A stretch of 64,000 bases of DNA. Source: Diphasiastrum complanatum (Eukaryota > Streptophyta > Lycopodiopsida > Lycopodiales > Lycopodiaceae). Location of the stretch: positions 73,694,753-73,758,752 of the forward strand of contig CM055095.1 of assembly GCA_029204225.1 (NCBI GenBank), in the 5' to 3' direction. A model generated the notes under the pieces. It was given only the letters and a program-made list of their open reading frames with translations, made no database searches and had not been told where the DNA came from. Both the position numbers and the translations under genes were made by a program. Of the stretch, positions 20,660-30,530 are shown piece after piece (the first letter of the stretch is position 1; every line of letters starts with the position of its first letter).

Positions 20660-21598
20660 CAGCCCCCAAGTAGCCTAAGCAAGTTGTGCATGGTAAGCGG
20701 CGGAAGCAGGATCATCAAGAAGTGGGTCAGTCGGCTCATCAACAGCATGTGGATCAGGAGTATCAAGAATCTGGATATAAACATTAGAATCATCATGAGT
20801 AAGAGCCTCATGGTAAAAAACAGCGGTAGGAGGACCAGGAGACTGTCGGCAATCACGTGCTAGATGATTTGGACTCTTACAGCAATAACAGAGACGCTTC
20901 TGCTGAATCTCAATGAACTCTGTGGCTGAATAACGTCGAACAAAGGCATGACGAGGTGTAGGAGGGCGAGGAGGAATGGTAGGATAAGTAGTGAAATGAG
21001 AACGAGAAAAACGAAAAGAAATGGATAACTCAGGATACTTATGCTGCAAGGTAGTAGCCTAGGAGATAGCATTTGAGAGAGTAGGAGGCCGAAAAGATGA
21101 GACACCATATCGTAAGGAGCCTCTAAGATCAGAAATAAAACGAGAAATAAGCTTTGTAGGAAAGATCAGTAAAAATGTAGGAAAGCTTAGTAAACTGATC
21201 AATATAAGCAGTCAAATCACTAGTATGGTGAAGGCTACGAAACAGATCACGTTGGTGAACCAACTACTATAGGTCAATCATAGCCATATGAAGATCATGA
21301 CGAAAAGTAGGCCATATATGTAACCCCTCACGAGTAGGCTCAGAGCGATAGACACGCCACCAAGTCTGAGCTCGGACCATCTAAATGTAATGCAGCCAAC
21401 TGCACTGTCTGGGTATTAGTCTTGGGATACATAAGAAAATAGGTCTCTAAGTTAGAGAACCAATTTTCCAAGATTTCTCGTTAGACGAACCAGAATAAGT
21501 AGTAAGTTGGATGCGATCACGAAAATCACGAGCAAAATGGGGCTCATAATTACCTGAAAAATTAAGAGAAGGAACCAATTGGAACTCCCGGAGGGATC
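20660..21598 (-). pseudogene. Chromovirus gag, C-terminal part with zinc knuckle
   Basis: The frame at 21,049-20,675 contains CYCCKSPNHLARDC, a C-X2-C-X4-H-X4-C knuckle, at about 20,890-20,847. Upstream minus-strand sequence (21,400-21,570) reads like the capsid core (RDFRDRIQLTTYSG) with stops. The fragment ends at the TSD of the nested insertion, and its N-terminal continuation is at 22,368. Confidence 0.8.
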
Positions 21599-22362
21599 TC
21601 AAGTGCATCCCATATTTCATGTAAGTCGTCTCAAGAAGAGTCTACGTGAAGGAAAGCATCTTGGATCTGGAGATCAATTGGACCTGTTGGTTGAATCATC
21701 GGGTATATCTCGTCTTGAACCCGAAAAGATCTTGGATGCAAGAACTAAATGATTGAGAAATCGTATAGTTACTGAGTATCTGGTTCGATGGAAGTCACAC
21801 AGACGATGATGATTCCTAGTAACAGGAAGGAAGCCTAAGGAGGAACTTCCCCAGTTTTAAGTTCTGAGGAAAGAACTTGAATAAGGGGGGAAGAATGTCA
21901 TGCCCATGACTGGGCTCGGGTAGCGTGTCCGCGCTAGGGACCGGTAGACCAACAACCCGTACGTTACTTGTGACTATAAGGGAATTGGGGCTCTTATAAG
22001 TACATGGTCATAATTAATGGTTGTAGGCCTAAAACACTTGATGGTGGATTTGTATGGGTCTATTAGTGAGTCATTGGGGAACTGGATGACGTGGCCCAGA
22101 TAGGCTGCAGAGGTGTCCAGTGAGGTGTCACAGTGCACTACTAGTGATGCATGGGCCTTAGGGTATAAGTATACCTATTGGGCTTTCACTAGTGTATGCT
22201 TGATAGCATGACCGGTGGCATGATGCTGCTGGTGTGATGTCACACTCCTCTTTGTGCTTGATCCATAGCTTGGGGGCTAGATCCGTACGATCTAGGTTTG
22301 GTTGGGTTGGTTTGTCCACCATCAAGTTCCCTTGTGTTGCTTGTGATTGGCATGCTAGAATA
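21599..22362 (+). mobile_element. 5'-truncated gypsy fragment with LTR, TSD GGATC
   Basis: This 764-bp plus-strand insert in the chromovirus gag has GGATC at 21,594-21,598 and 22,363-22,367. The gag frame is continuous across the site when the insert is ignored. It starts inside a gypsy integrase C-terminus (HPIFHVSRLKKS), runs into a chromodomain (TEYLVRWKSH), then a purine tract (AAGGGGGGAAGAA) and a putative LTR start TGTCATGCCC at 21,896. No 5' LTR is present. Confidence 0.75.
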
Positions 22363-22367
22363 GGATC

Positions 22368-22537
22368 CTTGGATTGAGGACTTTATATGAAGGGAGACCA
22401 AATGTACTACCAAAAGCACCTCCTGAAGATGGAGATGGAGCAGGAGTAGGCATACTCAAAATAGGAATAAAGGTATGTGGTAGGATAGTCTCAAGGCTAG
22501 AAAGAACGTGATCAATAAGACTCTCAAGATGATCCAT
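22368..22537 (-). pseudogene. Chromovirus gag, N-terminal part
   Basis: The frame begins MDHLESLIDHVLSSLE, a short amphipathic coil like those at many plant gypsy gag N-termini. A Pro/Ser/Gly-rich linker follows. It reaches the nested insertion after SYKVLNPRI and continues on the far side at 21,593. Earlier upstream Met residues are possible. Confidence 0.65.
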
Positions 22538-22869
22538 GCGGGCATCAATATGTGTAAAACGATCATCTAAAGAGCTCTACGGTGGGTCTTCTGATGAAGA
22601 AGTCGCCGTAAGGACTAAGGAAGAGACAAAACCTGGAGGAGAAGACGTTTGTCGTCACCCCAACTTAGTCTAACTTCCAAAATCACCAAAAATGGCATAA
22701 AAACAGCCAATCAAGATGGATAATAATCAAAAAATAAGGGGCTGAGAAAGTAGAATAATAGACAGCAAATGTGCAAGGCCAATAAGTAGAAGGGTTCTAA
22801 CAAAGTGGAAAAAGGAAGGAGGAGGGTGTGAGGCATCAAAATGACAAATAGGGGGCTGGAAAAGAGCAG

Positions 22870-23530
22870 TATGGTGCAAAAAGGAAGTGCAAATGGGCGC
22901 AAGCAATACCTGGGTGGGTGCCGTCATCCAATCAATAGTGCCAACAAAGAGAGGTAAAAGCCGAAGATATGACTGAATAGATGCGACAACCAGCCACCAA
23001 TCCGAATCCTCAACTCGCACCAAATAAGATGAAAAAAATGCTGAAAGAGGACGCTAGACAGCCAATAAATAATCAGCAAAATGAGCAGCAAGTCGATGGA
23101 GAAATCCGTCGAGAATGGTGAGATAATAGGGCACTGGGTAGCAATTACCAAGATCCACAAAATGCTGAAAAAAATAGGCTGGAAAAGGAGCTGAAGTAAG
23201 GCGTCGATCAGCCTCCAATCAATAGTCGAAACGGACAACAAGTCGGTGAAGAGAACCGCTGAAAATGAGATGGTAGTAGGGCGCTGGGCAGCAACTACCG
23301 AATCTGAAAAATGATGAGTAAAATAGCTTAAAATAATGGTGATGTAGGGCGCTGGGCAGCCTCCAATCAATATAAAAAATGGACAACAAATTGGTGACCA
23401 AAAGTGTCAAAATTGATGAGGACCTGGTATTACACAACATCTACCAAATCTGCAAAAACAATAAAAAGCTGCCAAAAAATTTGACAAAAGTGATGGGTAG
23501 TAGGGTGCTGGACAGCCACCACCAATCTGC
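22870..23530 (-). repeat. Leader tandem repeats of the chromovirus
   Basis: The phrases GGGC(G/A)CTGGG and CCAATCAATA recur between 22,925 and 23,520 with spacing of about 60-180 bp, in alternating order. They form a decayed minisatellite between the primer site and gag. Similar-sized frames on both strands are by-products. Confidence 0.6.
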
Positions 23531-23536
23531 AAGAAA

Positions 23537-23550
23537 GTGCTCTGATACCA
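23537..23550 (-). other. Primer-binding site of the chromovirus
   Basis: The minus-strand sequence TGGTATCAGAGCAC directly follows the 5' LTR end GTAACT, as expected for tRNA-iMet priming. Confidence 0.88.
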
Positions 23551-24389
23551 AGTTACAAGCTAAGATTCACTAACTATGCTAGAAAGCATGACTTAAGCTA
23601 GAAAGCAAGAAGAGAAAATGCTTAAGGAGGCTAAAGAGGAGCAGTCACCATAAATTGAATAAAGGAATACAATGCCGCCCTATATATACCCTTTCCCTGA
23701 ATCAAATAGAGGATTCAAAAAAAGGGAGGGAATAGGATTTAAAAAGAAAATGCGCCTTGTTCTACTAACTTGGCACATTCCAGATTATTCTGAAGGTTTC
23801 CAAGCTCAAGAGACTTCCCCATCTGTGACTTCTACACTCGCTTTGCACACATATTGAGATTTTTATCAAGACGATTGAGCAATACAATCATCCCAATGAG
23901 CGTTGCATCTGTGTTTTGCTCTATATTAACTGTCTCGCGCTGACCAGCAGTTAGTTCTGACTGCACGTACAAAGCCCGAGCTCATTGTCATTATGTTATT
24001 AGCTCACATGCCCTCTGACAAATGTCTGAGAGAAAACATAGGATTACTCATTTATTCATCAAGCACCCCTTAAGAGCAACGTATGGTACACTTTCAAACA
24101 TAAGATACCAGAACACACTTTGCACATCAATTAACGGAAAATGACATGTTCCAGATAGTCTATACATGAGATTTTAGTCAATTGTCGTCATTACTTACTA
24201 CAATTTCATCAACAAATATTCCTTACTGATGGACAATTTCCCACTCCAAATCAACGTGACCAAGTCCTAAAAATATGACCAAATAAGGCCCAAGGCCAAT
24301 ATATGAATAAAAAGGGCCCTTAGGCCTGCTTATGCATAATAACGAAGAAAAGAATGGTCGCGACAATGTAATGAGCCAAGTCCATAACT
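23551..24389 (-). repeat. Chromovirus 5' LTR with foreign block
   Basis: It matches the 3' LTR at 23,551-23,757 and 24,240-24,389. In between, about 480 bp unlike the other LTR replaces ~15 bp. The block has no clear TSD or terminal repeat, so it may be a repair-mediated insertion. A TATATATA box lies near 23,682. Confidence 0.85.
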
Positions 24390-24394
24390 AGGAG

Positions 24395-25020
24395 GCATAC
24401 CGATATAGTTTTTTCAAAAAGAGGAAATAGAGATTTCTTACAAGATCGATGGGATTTTCAACAATGGTAGGTAACATTCCCATAGAGTTTGCTTTTCGCT
24501 CACATACATGCTAAGCATGTCTTCCAAAGTTTGGTTGACTCTCTCCGTTTGTCCATCTGTTTTAAGATTATCAATATTACTCATTATCAACGACAACTTT
24601 AACTTTTAAAATACTACAATCCAAAAACTACCAGTAAAATGAGGGTCTCTATCAAACACAATGGATCTAGTTAATTCATAAATTTTGAACACATGTTGCC
24701 TAAACAAATCAGCAGTACCAGACACATCAAGCTCATTAAATGTTGGAATAAAATGAGCCATTGTTGCATATGTCACAAAGATTTAATAAAGACCATAGAA
24801 ATACTCTTCTATCCCCCCTCTAGTATGGGTAACCGCGCATAACATCATTCCATGCACTTTAATCCTTTTGAACTTAGTTAAAATTGCACTTAGAACAATG
24901 TGTCACAAAATGATTTTCTTTTTTCTTAAGTTTAGACCACCAAAAGTCGTCGTATCATATAGGTCCTATCCACACCAGGATGAATAGCACTAGGGCTAAC
25001 ATGACTCACAAGGCTATGGA
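24395..25020 (-). pseudogene. Older gypsy integrase, N-terminal part
   Basis: Minus-strand translation gives AHFIPTFNELDVSGTADLF, then VFDRDPHFTGSFW (second catalytic Asp region), DGQTERVNQTLEDML (Glu region) and LWECYLPLL. It is the upstream portion of the integrase whose C-terminus lies at 15,565-15,861. Further up the minus strand (25,117-25,190) PSPNHLPKLNISNFKG resembles gypsy gag, which would mean a large internal deletion. Confidence 0.78.
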
Positions 25021-25359
25021 AACTTTTTTTTGAGACCTACGAACATCCAATTACCATCTACATTATGTCATGTTACCTCTTCAATGGTCTTCATTATGTT
25101 TAAGTTCTACCTTATTTCAATCAGACCCTTTGAAGTTGCTGATGTTCAGTTTTGGCAGGTGGTTAGGTGATGGCAAATCTTGTTGATGATAGTCATATGT
25201 AAGGCGTCCATCAAATGCATTCTCTGTACGTACGGATTCAAAGCTTCGTTCTTTGCAATTTATGCAATGCAAACAAATTTGTTTGTTTGGTTGTTTCAGT
25301 CTTGCAGGAATATCACTTTTTGGGATAAGACAAAGATGAAAATGAAGCGAGAAGTACAA

Positions 25360-25922
25360 TCTCAGCTAAACTTAGTGTAGTCGATCTTGAAGCTCACGAC
25401 ATGGCCTCCACAAGCGTTGAACTTTCAGCCCCAAAAATACACCATAGTGTAATCTATATAACTTGTTATCAATCTAGTAACGATCTGTCTATCAAACTAG
25501 CTTCTGTAAATTTGCTTGTTTCAAATGGGATTATTGTCAACTCCTCAGGGGTAATCGCGACTTGCCTTGTTTCTTTTAGTTTCCCATTTGTATGTTCACC
25601 TCTTAGTTGTTATGTTGGTTTCTAAATTCTCTTGTTAAACAATGAATAGCCCCCCCCTTTGCTCTATCTAAGAAGCATCGGGCCACCCTTATCATTTTTT
25701 AAGATTTGTCGTGCCTCTTGTGGCGTCGAGCAACCAAGAAGGTTGTCCCATAAGCAAACCAGACCGGCTTCACCTGCTCATAAAGAACTGATACCATCTC
25801 TCGTGAGGATGGGTGCGTGTGATTACGGTGCTCACCAAAATCAAGGTGCCCATAAAAATTTGGGTGTAGCCCTAAATTGAGGTAGGCCACATTCATAGTG
25901 CCCGTAACAAAAGATTCACAGT
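25360..25922. other. No gene recognised
   Basis: Open frames of 60-75 codons occur on both strands without recognisable domains. Nothing marks an element boundary except the tandem duplication that follows. Confidence 0.4.
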
Positions 25923-26210
25923 CTGCCCAGGCAGCAGCCTTAGGGCAAAGATGCCATGTGGTAGGATGACATCCCTACCATTGTCGAAAGCCCATGCACA
26001 TGCCCCCCGGCATGCCTTCCTTAAGTGCTAGGGGACCCTTGTGATATTGTTAACTTCTAATTTATAGCCTGTCGGGCAGCAACCCTAGGCAACAATGCCA
26101 TGTGGTAGGATGGCATCCTACCATTGGGCTAGGTCAAAAGCCCATGCACATTCCCGGGCATGCCTCTTTAACTGCTAGGGCCCATTGTGATATTGTTAGT
26201 TTCTAATCAC
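25923..26210 (+). repeat. Tandem duplication of ~145 bp
   Basis: The sequence ATGCCATGTGGTAGGATG lies near 25,950 and again near 26,096. In both copies it is followed by CCCATGCACAT, GGCATGCCT and TGTGATATTGTTA. Two adjacent copies differ by small indels and substitutions. Confidence 0.75.
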
Positions 26211-26409
26211 TTTTATATCTAGTGCATTCCTAAAATATGGGCATCTACCATAATTGGGTCCTTGATTTTTTGCAAAGCTTTAAGAGACTATTATATTTTC
26301 ACAAATGTACAAAAAGTAAGTGGCAACCCAAGGCCGAAACAGCGTAAAACACGTACGGGTGTACTATACAACAACAAAAGGACTATTCACACACCACGCA
26401 AGGAGGCAG

Positions 26410-26914
26410 TCCAATAAAGCTACATAGCATTACAAAAGTACATATCTAACCGTAGGCAGACCACCACTGAGAGCAGAGAAGAACCATCATAAAAAACCTG
26501 CCTATTCCTTGTCAACCATATCTGCCAAAGTACGGAAAGCCTACACAAATGCCAGACAACAAGTGACGAATGCCAAATCTGTGAATCACCCAACAAGATG
26601 GTATCAAGTGTCAAGGAGATGGAGAGTTGCCAATGATGAAGAAGATATATCACCTCTAGCCATAAATCTCGCAGCAATGATAGAACAAGTGCTCAATAGT
26701 CTTTTCCTCTAGTTGGCAAACAAGACAGAGGCGATAAAAAAGGAAGGGCCATTCGGCCAAAAGGGGGAGGGACTTAGTAATGATGCGGTAAGGGAGGTAG
26801 TGGAGTTTACCAATCGGGAGAGAGCGGAGAATAGAGAATATTTGATGAGTCCAAAGGCGGCCCCCAGTTGTCTATGGAAGAAGAGTCACGAGCAACATGA
26901 AGCCCGAGAATAGA
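26410..26914 (-). pseudogene. LINE C-terminal region with zinc-finger motif
   Basis: Minus-strand translation around 26,770-26,650 shows CLVCQLEEKTIEHLFYHC, the Cys/His motif after RT in plant L1-type LINEs (zf-RVT). VLWQIWLTRNRQVF at about 26,560 is the typical tail. The frame is broken several times. The LINE is split at 26,915-28,019 by a miniature LTR element, and RT lies on the far side. Confidence 0.75.
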
Positions 26915-26919
26915 CAAAG

Positions 26920-27314
26920 TGTTAGAATCTCCATCGTCGTTCTGGTCATTGCAAAGACGACACAATCATGTGACGAGCGCTACGTTACCGCCCATCCATA
27001 GAGGTACTGCCACCTCTCCCTCGTGCACTGGAGCTATAGATCATCATCAAGCAAGCTTGGATCTTCGATAAGCCATGGTGTCCCATACCACCATACCTTA
27101 CCCTCGACCCTTGCCTACCTACATCATGAGGCCTACATAATTGTCCTGATCTGACCACCAGTGGAAGAGCTCTTCATTCTCCAGGAGAGAATGAATGACG
27201 AGCTCATGCCACCTCTATTGGCAGTACCTCTATGGATTGTGGACAATAATCATGTAGCGTTCGTCACATAATTGTGTCTTAGCAATGACCGAAACGACGA
27301 TGGATATTCTAACA
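26920..27314 (+). repeat. LTR1 of hairpin element
   Basis: Its arms of about 110 bp (from 26,920 and back from 27,314) are inverted copies with about 80% identity by eye. Both contain CCATCGTCGTT and CCATAGAGGTACTGCC. The core at about 27,045-27,133 matches LTR2. Confidence 0.82.
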
Positions 27315-27316
27315 TT

Positions 27317-27329
27317 TGGTATCAGAGCC
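27317..27329 (+). other. Primer-binding site of hairpin element
   Basis: TGGTATCAGAGCC lies two bases after LTR1, a perfect standard plant tRNA-iMet site. Confidence 0.88.
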
Positions 27330-27502
27330 ACCGATCATTGTGAAAAACAAAGTTGTTCGCATCGATCCAACGATGAAAACTAAGCTTTCCTAACACATCA
27401 ACAAAAAGTTTAAACTAAACGAAACTTAAGAGAGAAGACTATTTAAGACTAAACTTCCCTAGCTTACTCCCTTTAGAAGCAGGCTCTTAAAGGGGGAGGG
27501 AA

Positions 27503-28014
27503 TGTTACATACTCGTAAGGTCACACAACATGTTACCTGAGGTGATGATCTCTTTCATGGGACAGAACGTTGGTGTGGAGCTATAGGTCTTTTGGGTGCA
27601 ACATGTCAATGTCCTATTCGCGTGAGGTGACCCTTTGTTATGGACCCGCGTCAATGTGCACAACTAACGAGTGTCATTGGTCATGCGTGAGTCCTATGGT
27701 CGGAGATGATCCCACCTGGACAGACCACCATCAAGCAAGCTCGGATCTCCGATAAGCCATGGTGTCCCATACCACCATACCTTACCCTTGCCTACCTACA
27801 TCTTGAGGCATCTCTGACCATAGGAGTCATGCATGACCAACGACATGTGTAAGTTGTGCACATTGACGTGGGTCCATAACAAAGGGTCGCCTCTCGCGAA
27901 TAGGACATTGACACATGGCACCCAAAAGACCTATAGCTCCAAACCAACGTTTTGTCCCATGAAAGACACTGTCACTTCATGTAACTTGTTCCGTGCCCTT
28001 ACGGGTACGTAACA
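27503..28014 (+). repeat. LTR2 of hairpin element
   Basis: Its arms of about 205 bp (27,503-27,708 and 27,810-28,014) are inverted copies with roughly 85% identity by eye. Both contain GGAGCTATAGGTCTTTTGGG and CCCTTTGTTATGGACCC. The ~90-bp core near 27,722-27,812 is shared with LTR1. Confidence 0.82.
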
Positions 28015-28019
28015 CAAAG

Positions 28020-29390
28020 ATGCAACTTGAGAAAACATGGTGAGCCCTTGCAAGCTAGGGCAAGAAAGAGACAAGGGTGAGAGGTGAAGACCGGAGGAGA
28101 GCTGGGAGGAAAGAGAGGAGGTCCATATCGGCTCGTCGGTAGGGAGAACTCGGTGGTCAGACCAAGAAAGGAGGTGCTGAAAATCCAAGAAGGCAGAAGC
28201 AAGGTTCTAGAGAACAAAGGAACCCTTAAAGTGGAAGGAGTAGCCAAAGGTAATCAGCTTAGAAAAGGAAGGGAAGGGCTTAAGCAATGGAGGAATGACC
28301 ACAGCGAAAGCAATATAGGCCAAGAGAAGGAAGTGCCAAAATGTGGTGGACTACCAAAACCCTAGATGCAAAGGACATGACTTGGAAGTTCCAAGGGTCT
28401 AGCTTGCGAGCAATAGACTAAAGAAACCAGTTTGTGCATTTTTTAGTAAAAAGGTGCAAGCCAAAAGGGGTCTCGAACAGCCAAGAATCCATAATGTAAC
28501 ATCCTTTTACGAAGTCAAATTGCTTCATGGACAACACAGCCCAAGAGGAGAGAGAGATGCAAGGCCATGGCTTTGGCCAGAATTTTATAGGAGGTGTTGA
28601 GCATAGTAAGAAGACGAAAATCAACCAATTCTAGCGGAAAGGGGCTTTTTGGAAATAAGTTTAATCAATCTCTCAAAGACATAGAGTGGGAGGGAACCAA
28701 AAGAGTTAGCACATAAGGAATACCTGAAAAAGACTAGGTCCCAAATGCGGCCAAATTTAAAGTAAAACTCAGAAATTACACTATCAAGGCTAGAGGTTTT
28801 CCCAAGAGGGAGATAAAAAAGGGCACCGTGCAACTCTTCCAGGGTAAAGGGAGCAGCCAGCAAGGCAGCAGCTTCAACAACAAGTGGACGACCTGAGGCA
28901 CTGAAGGAAACAACCTATCAGGCTCAGGCTAAGCAAAGGAAAAAAAACCTTGAATCAAGGAGACGAAGGCCTGAATCATACAAGGGAAATTAGAATGCGT
29001 GCAGTTACCATCAAACATGAAATGGACAAATGAGGCAGAACGCCGAGAACGAAGAGTGTGAAATGAGGAGGTAGGGAGTGCTCCCTGTTTAAGCCAAAGG
29101 AACTTAGAGCGGAGCATGAGGCCGACAACAACATGAGAGTTCAAACGACGAAGGATAACTTGGCAATGAAGTTTGAGATCGACTAATACATTAGCATCAG
29201 AAGGTAGACGACGGGTCTCAACGATGTGCACAAGAAGAGTGGCGGCTAAGAGCTTGGTTATAACCAAAGAGCAACGCTTTGACCTTGCGAAAAAGAGCCA
29301 CACTATCTTGAAGTTTGGTCTGAAGACGAGATGAGTCAACAAGACGGGCAAGGGAGGAGAGGACAGAAGCCTAAGCAAGAGGAGAGGAAT
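28020..29390 (-). pseudogene. LINE reverse transcriptase region
   Basis: The minus-strand frame at 29,378-28,929 ends its conserved part with LRSKFLWLKQGALPTSSFH, the linker before RT in plant L1-type LINEs. The next frame (28,863-28,621) gives PFTLEELHGALF and LPLGKTSSLDSVISEFY, the first RT blocks. A shifted frame carries the next RT block near 28,600. The YxDD block is not seen. No endonuclease domain is recognised upstream. Confidence 0.75.
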
Positions 29391-29798
29391 TCATGACATA
29401 AGGGCCTTGATGAAAGAACCTTGTGGTTTGTTGAAACCTATTCGTTTTGTGTGTCATGCTGGTGGAACATTGATATAATTACAATCAAGTTTTTGTGCCT
29501 CCGTTATCCGTTACAACATTGTCAATGAATTGATGACCACTTATTGTAATTTAGTTCCTAGTTTTCTAAGCCTTCTATGCTAACACCACCATATTACATT
29601 GACAATACAGTCTGCGACCTTGAGGCAGTAAATGCACATAGAGTATAACTTAGATGTTTCTAACTTGACCATCTAACCTCCACAACCACCTTCAAATGGA
29701 AGGGCTTTACTTTATTTTAACGTTCAAATGACATGTATGTTTCAACAATACCTTTCAATGTACAAGTGTTAAAGTATTTTAACTTTTTTTGGATATAG
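29391..29798. other. No gene recognised
   Basis: An AT-rich stretch between the LINE remnant and the NOP58 fragment. The last bases before 29,799 (ATATAG) could be an intron acceptor, so part may be intron, but no exon was found upstream. Confidence 0.4.
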
Positions 29799-30530
29799 CA
29801 TACAAATTTGACAGCACTAGTTGGTGAGGTGGTTGCTGCCAAACTTATAGCTCATGCAGGAAGTCTTCTAGAGCTAGCCAAGTATCCTTCAAGCACACTC
29901 CAAATTATGGGAGCTGAGAAGGTGGGTGCATTCACTATACAGTGAAATTCCCTGGTTAAGTACTAGTTCTATGTCAATTGGTCAGATCTGATGGGGAATA
30001 TTTGCAGGCGTTATCTAGGGCGTTGAAGACAACTAGTCGAACCCCAAAGCACGGGCATATATTCCATGCACCTCCAATTGCTCAGGCACCATCAAAGTTT
30101 AAGGGGAAAATTTCTCGTGTGCTTGCATCAAAAATAGCTTTGTGTATCTGTTGTGATGCTTTTGGGACTGGCTCGGACGCTTTTATGCAATTACATGTCC
30201 TTTCTATGTAGTCTCGTGTCCACTTGATGGAGCGTTTTTTGAAACAACTTTGTTTATCAATAATCATGTAGTAGGTTGACGGAATTCATACCAAAAACTT
30301 ATATTTACCATGTTGACATGTTGATACAGTTGATTCAATTTCTCATTATAAACTAGGATGTATGTGACTTATCTCGCAGTAGTACTGATTCATTTCCATG
30401 ATAGTTGGAAACTAGGGTGAGAGAATTACAAGAAAGGCGGTTAAAAAAGATGTGAGGAAAGCATCCAAGGACAAGGAAACCATAGATACAAGTGACAAAG
30501 AATCATTGGAAGAGTCTACGTGATACGCTC
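29799..30530 (+). pseudogene. NOP58: NOP58/NOP5-like gene fragment with intron
   Basis: NOP58 is a core protein of box C/D snoRNPs that guide rRNA 2'-O-methylation. Exon A (29,799-29,921, 41 codons) encodes [20 protein letters not shown] and TLQIMGAEK, part of the Nop domain. A GT...AG intron (29,922-30,007, 86 bp) follows. Exon B (from 30,008) encodes the RALKT and KGKISRVLASK region and CDAFG. Past another gap, KLETRVRELQERRLKK at about 30,405 matches the basic tail after a likely intron, then frameshifts. Exons A and B are open, but the ~500-residue protein is otherwise absent. The NOP58 match rests on [14 protein letters not shown] and KLE-R; NOP56 fits less well. Confidence 0.78.
29922..30007 (+). 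other. Intron in the NOP58-like fragment
   Basis: It starts GTGGGTGC and ends TTTGCAG, is 86 bp long, and joins codons in phase 0 between GAEK and AL. Its presence shows the fragment came from genomic DNA and is not a processed retrocopy. Confidence 0.75.

Larger units (their letters stand above)
15867..24389 (-). mobile_element. Ty3/gypsy chromovirus, full-length but decayed
   Basis: This 8,523-bp minus-strand element has LTRs at 15,867-16,237 and 23,551-24,389 and TSD AGGAG at 15,862-15,866 and 24,390-24,394. The LTR begins AGTTATGG and ends GTAACT on the minus strand, not TG...CA. The primer site TGGTATCAGAGCAC lies at 23,537-23,550. Minus-strand order is leader repeats, gag with zinc knuckle, protease, RT, RNase H, integrase and chromodomain. 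It carries insertions at 17,615-18,564 and 21,599-22,362 and a replaced block in its 5' LTR. Aligned LTR parts differ by roughly 8% by eye. Confidence 0.9.
26920..28014 (+). mobile_element. Non-coding LTR element with hairpin LTRs, TSD CAAAG
   Basis: This 1,095-bp element has duplications CAAAG at 26,915-26,919 and 28,015-28,019. LTR1 is 26,920-27,314 and LTR2 is 27,503-28,014. The 188-bp internal starts with a tRNA-iMet primer site (TGGTATCAGAGCC, 27,317-27,329) and ends with the purine tract AAAGGGGGAGGGAA (27,489-27,502). No protein is encoded. Each LTR is a long imperfect hairpin. The LTRs share TGTTA...TAACA ends and a ~90-bp core, but their hairpin arms are unrelated. The purine tract and LTR2 start resemble those of the 40.7-kb chromovirus, suggesting use of gypsy proteins. 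Confidence 0.85.

Noticed and set aside
25117-25400. A host gene exon near 25.1-25.4 kb suggested by paired ORFs
   Set aside because: No splice-supported domain could be found. The only recognisable phrase (LPKLNISNFKG, minus strand) looks like gypsy gag and fits the adjoining gypsy remnant.
27503-28014. Reading the 27.5-28.0 kb hairpin as an independent fold-back DNA transposon
   Set aside because: It follows a textbook purine tract, shares a core and end bases with 26,920-27,314, and the CAAAG duplications flank the pair rather than each hairpin. It is kept as an alternative to test.
29799-30190. NOP56 or PRP31 as the source of the snoRNP-like fragment
   Set aside because: [14 protein letters not shown] and the later KLE-R stretch fit remembered NOP58 sequences better. 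PRP31 differs clearly in the GAEK region. Only a search can settle NOP58 versus NOP56.
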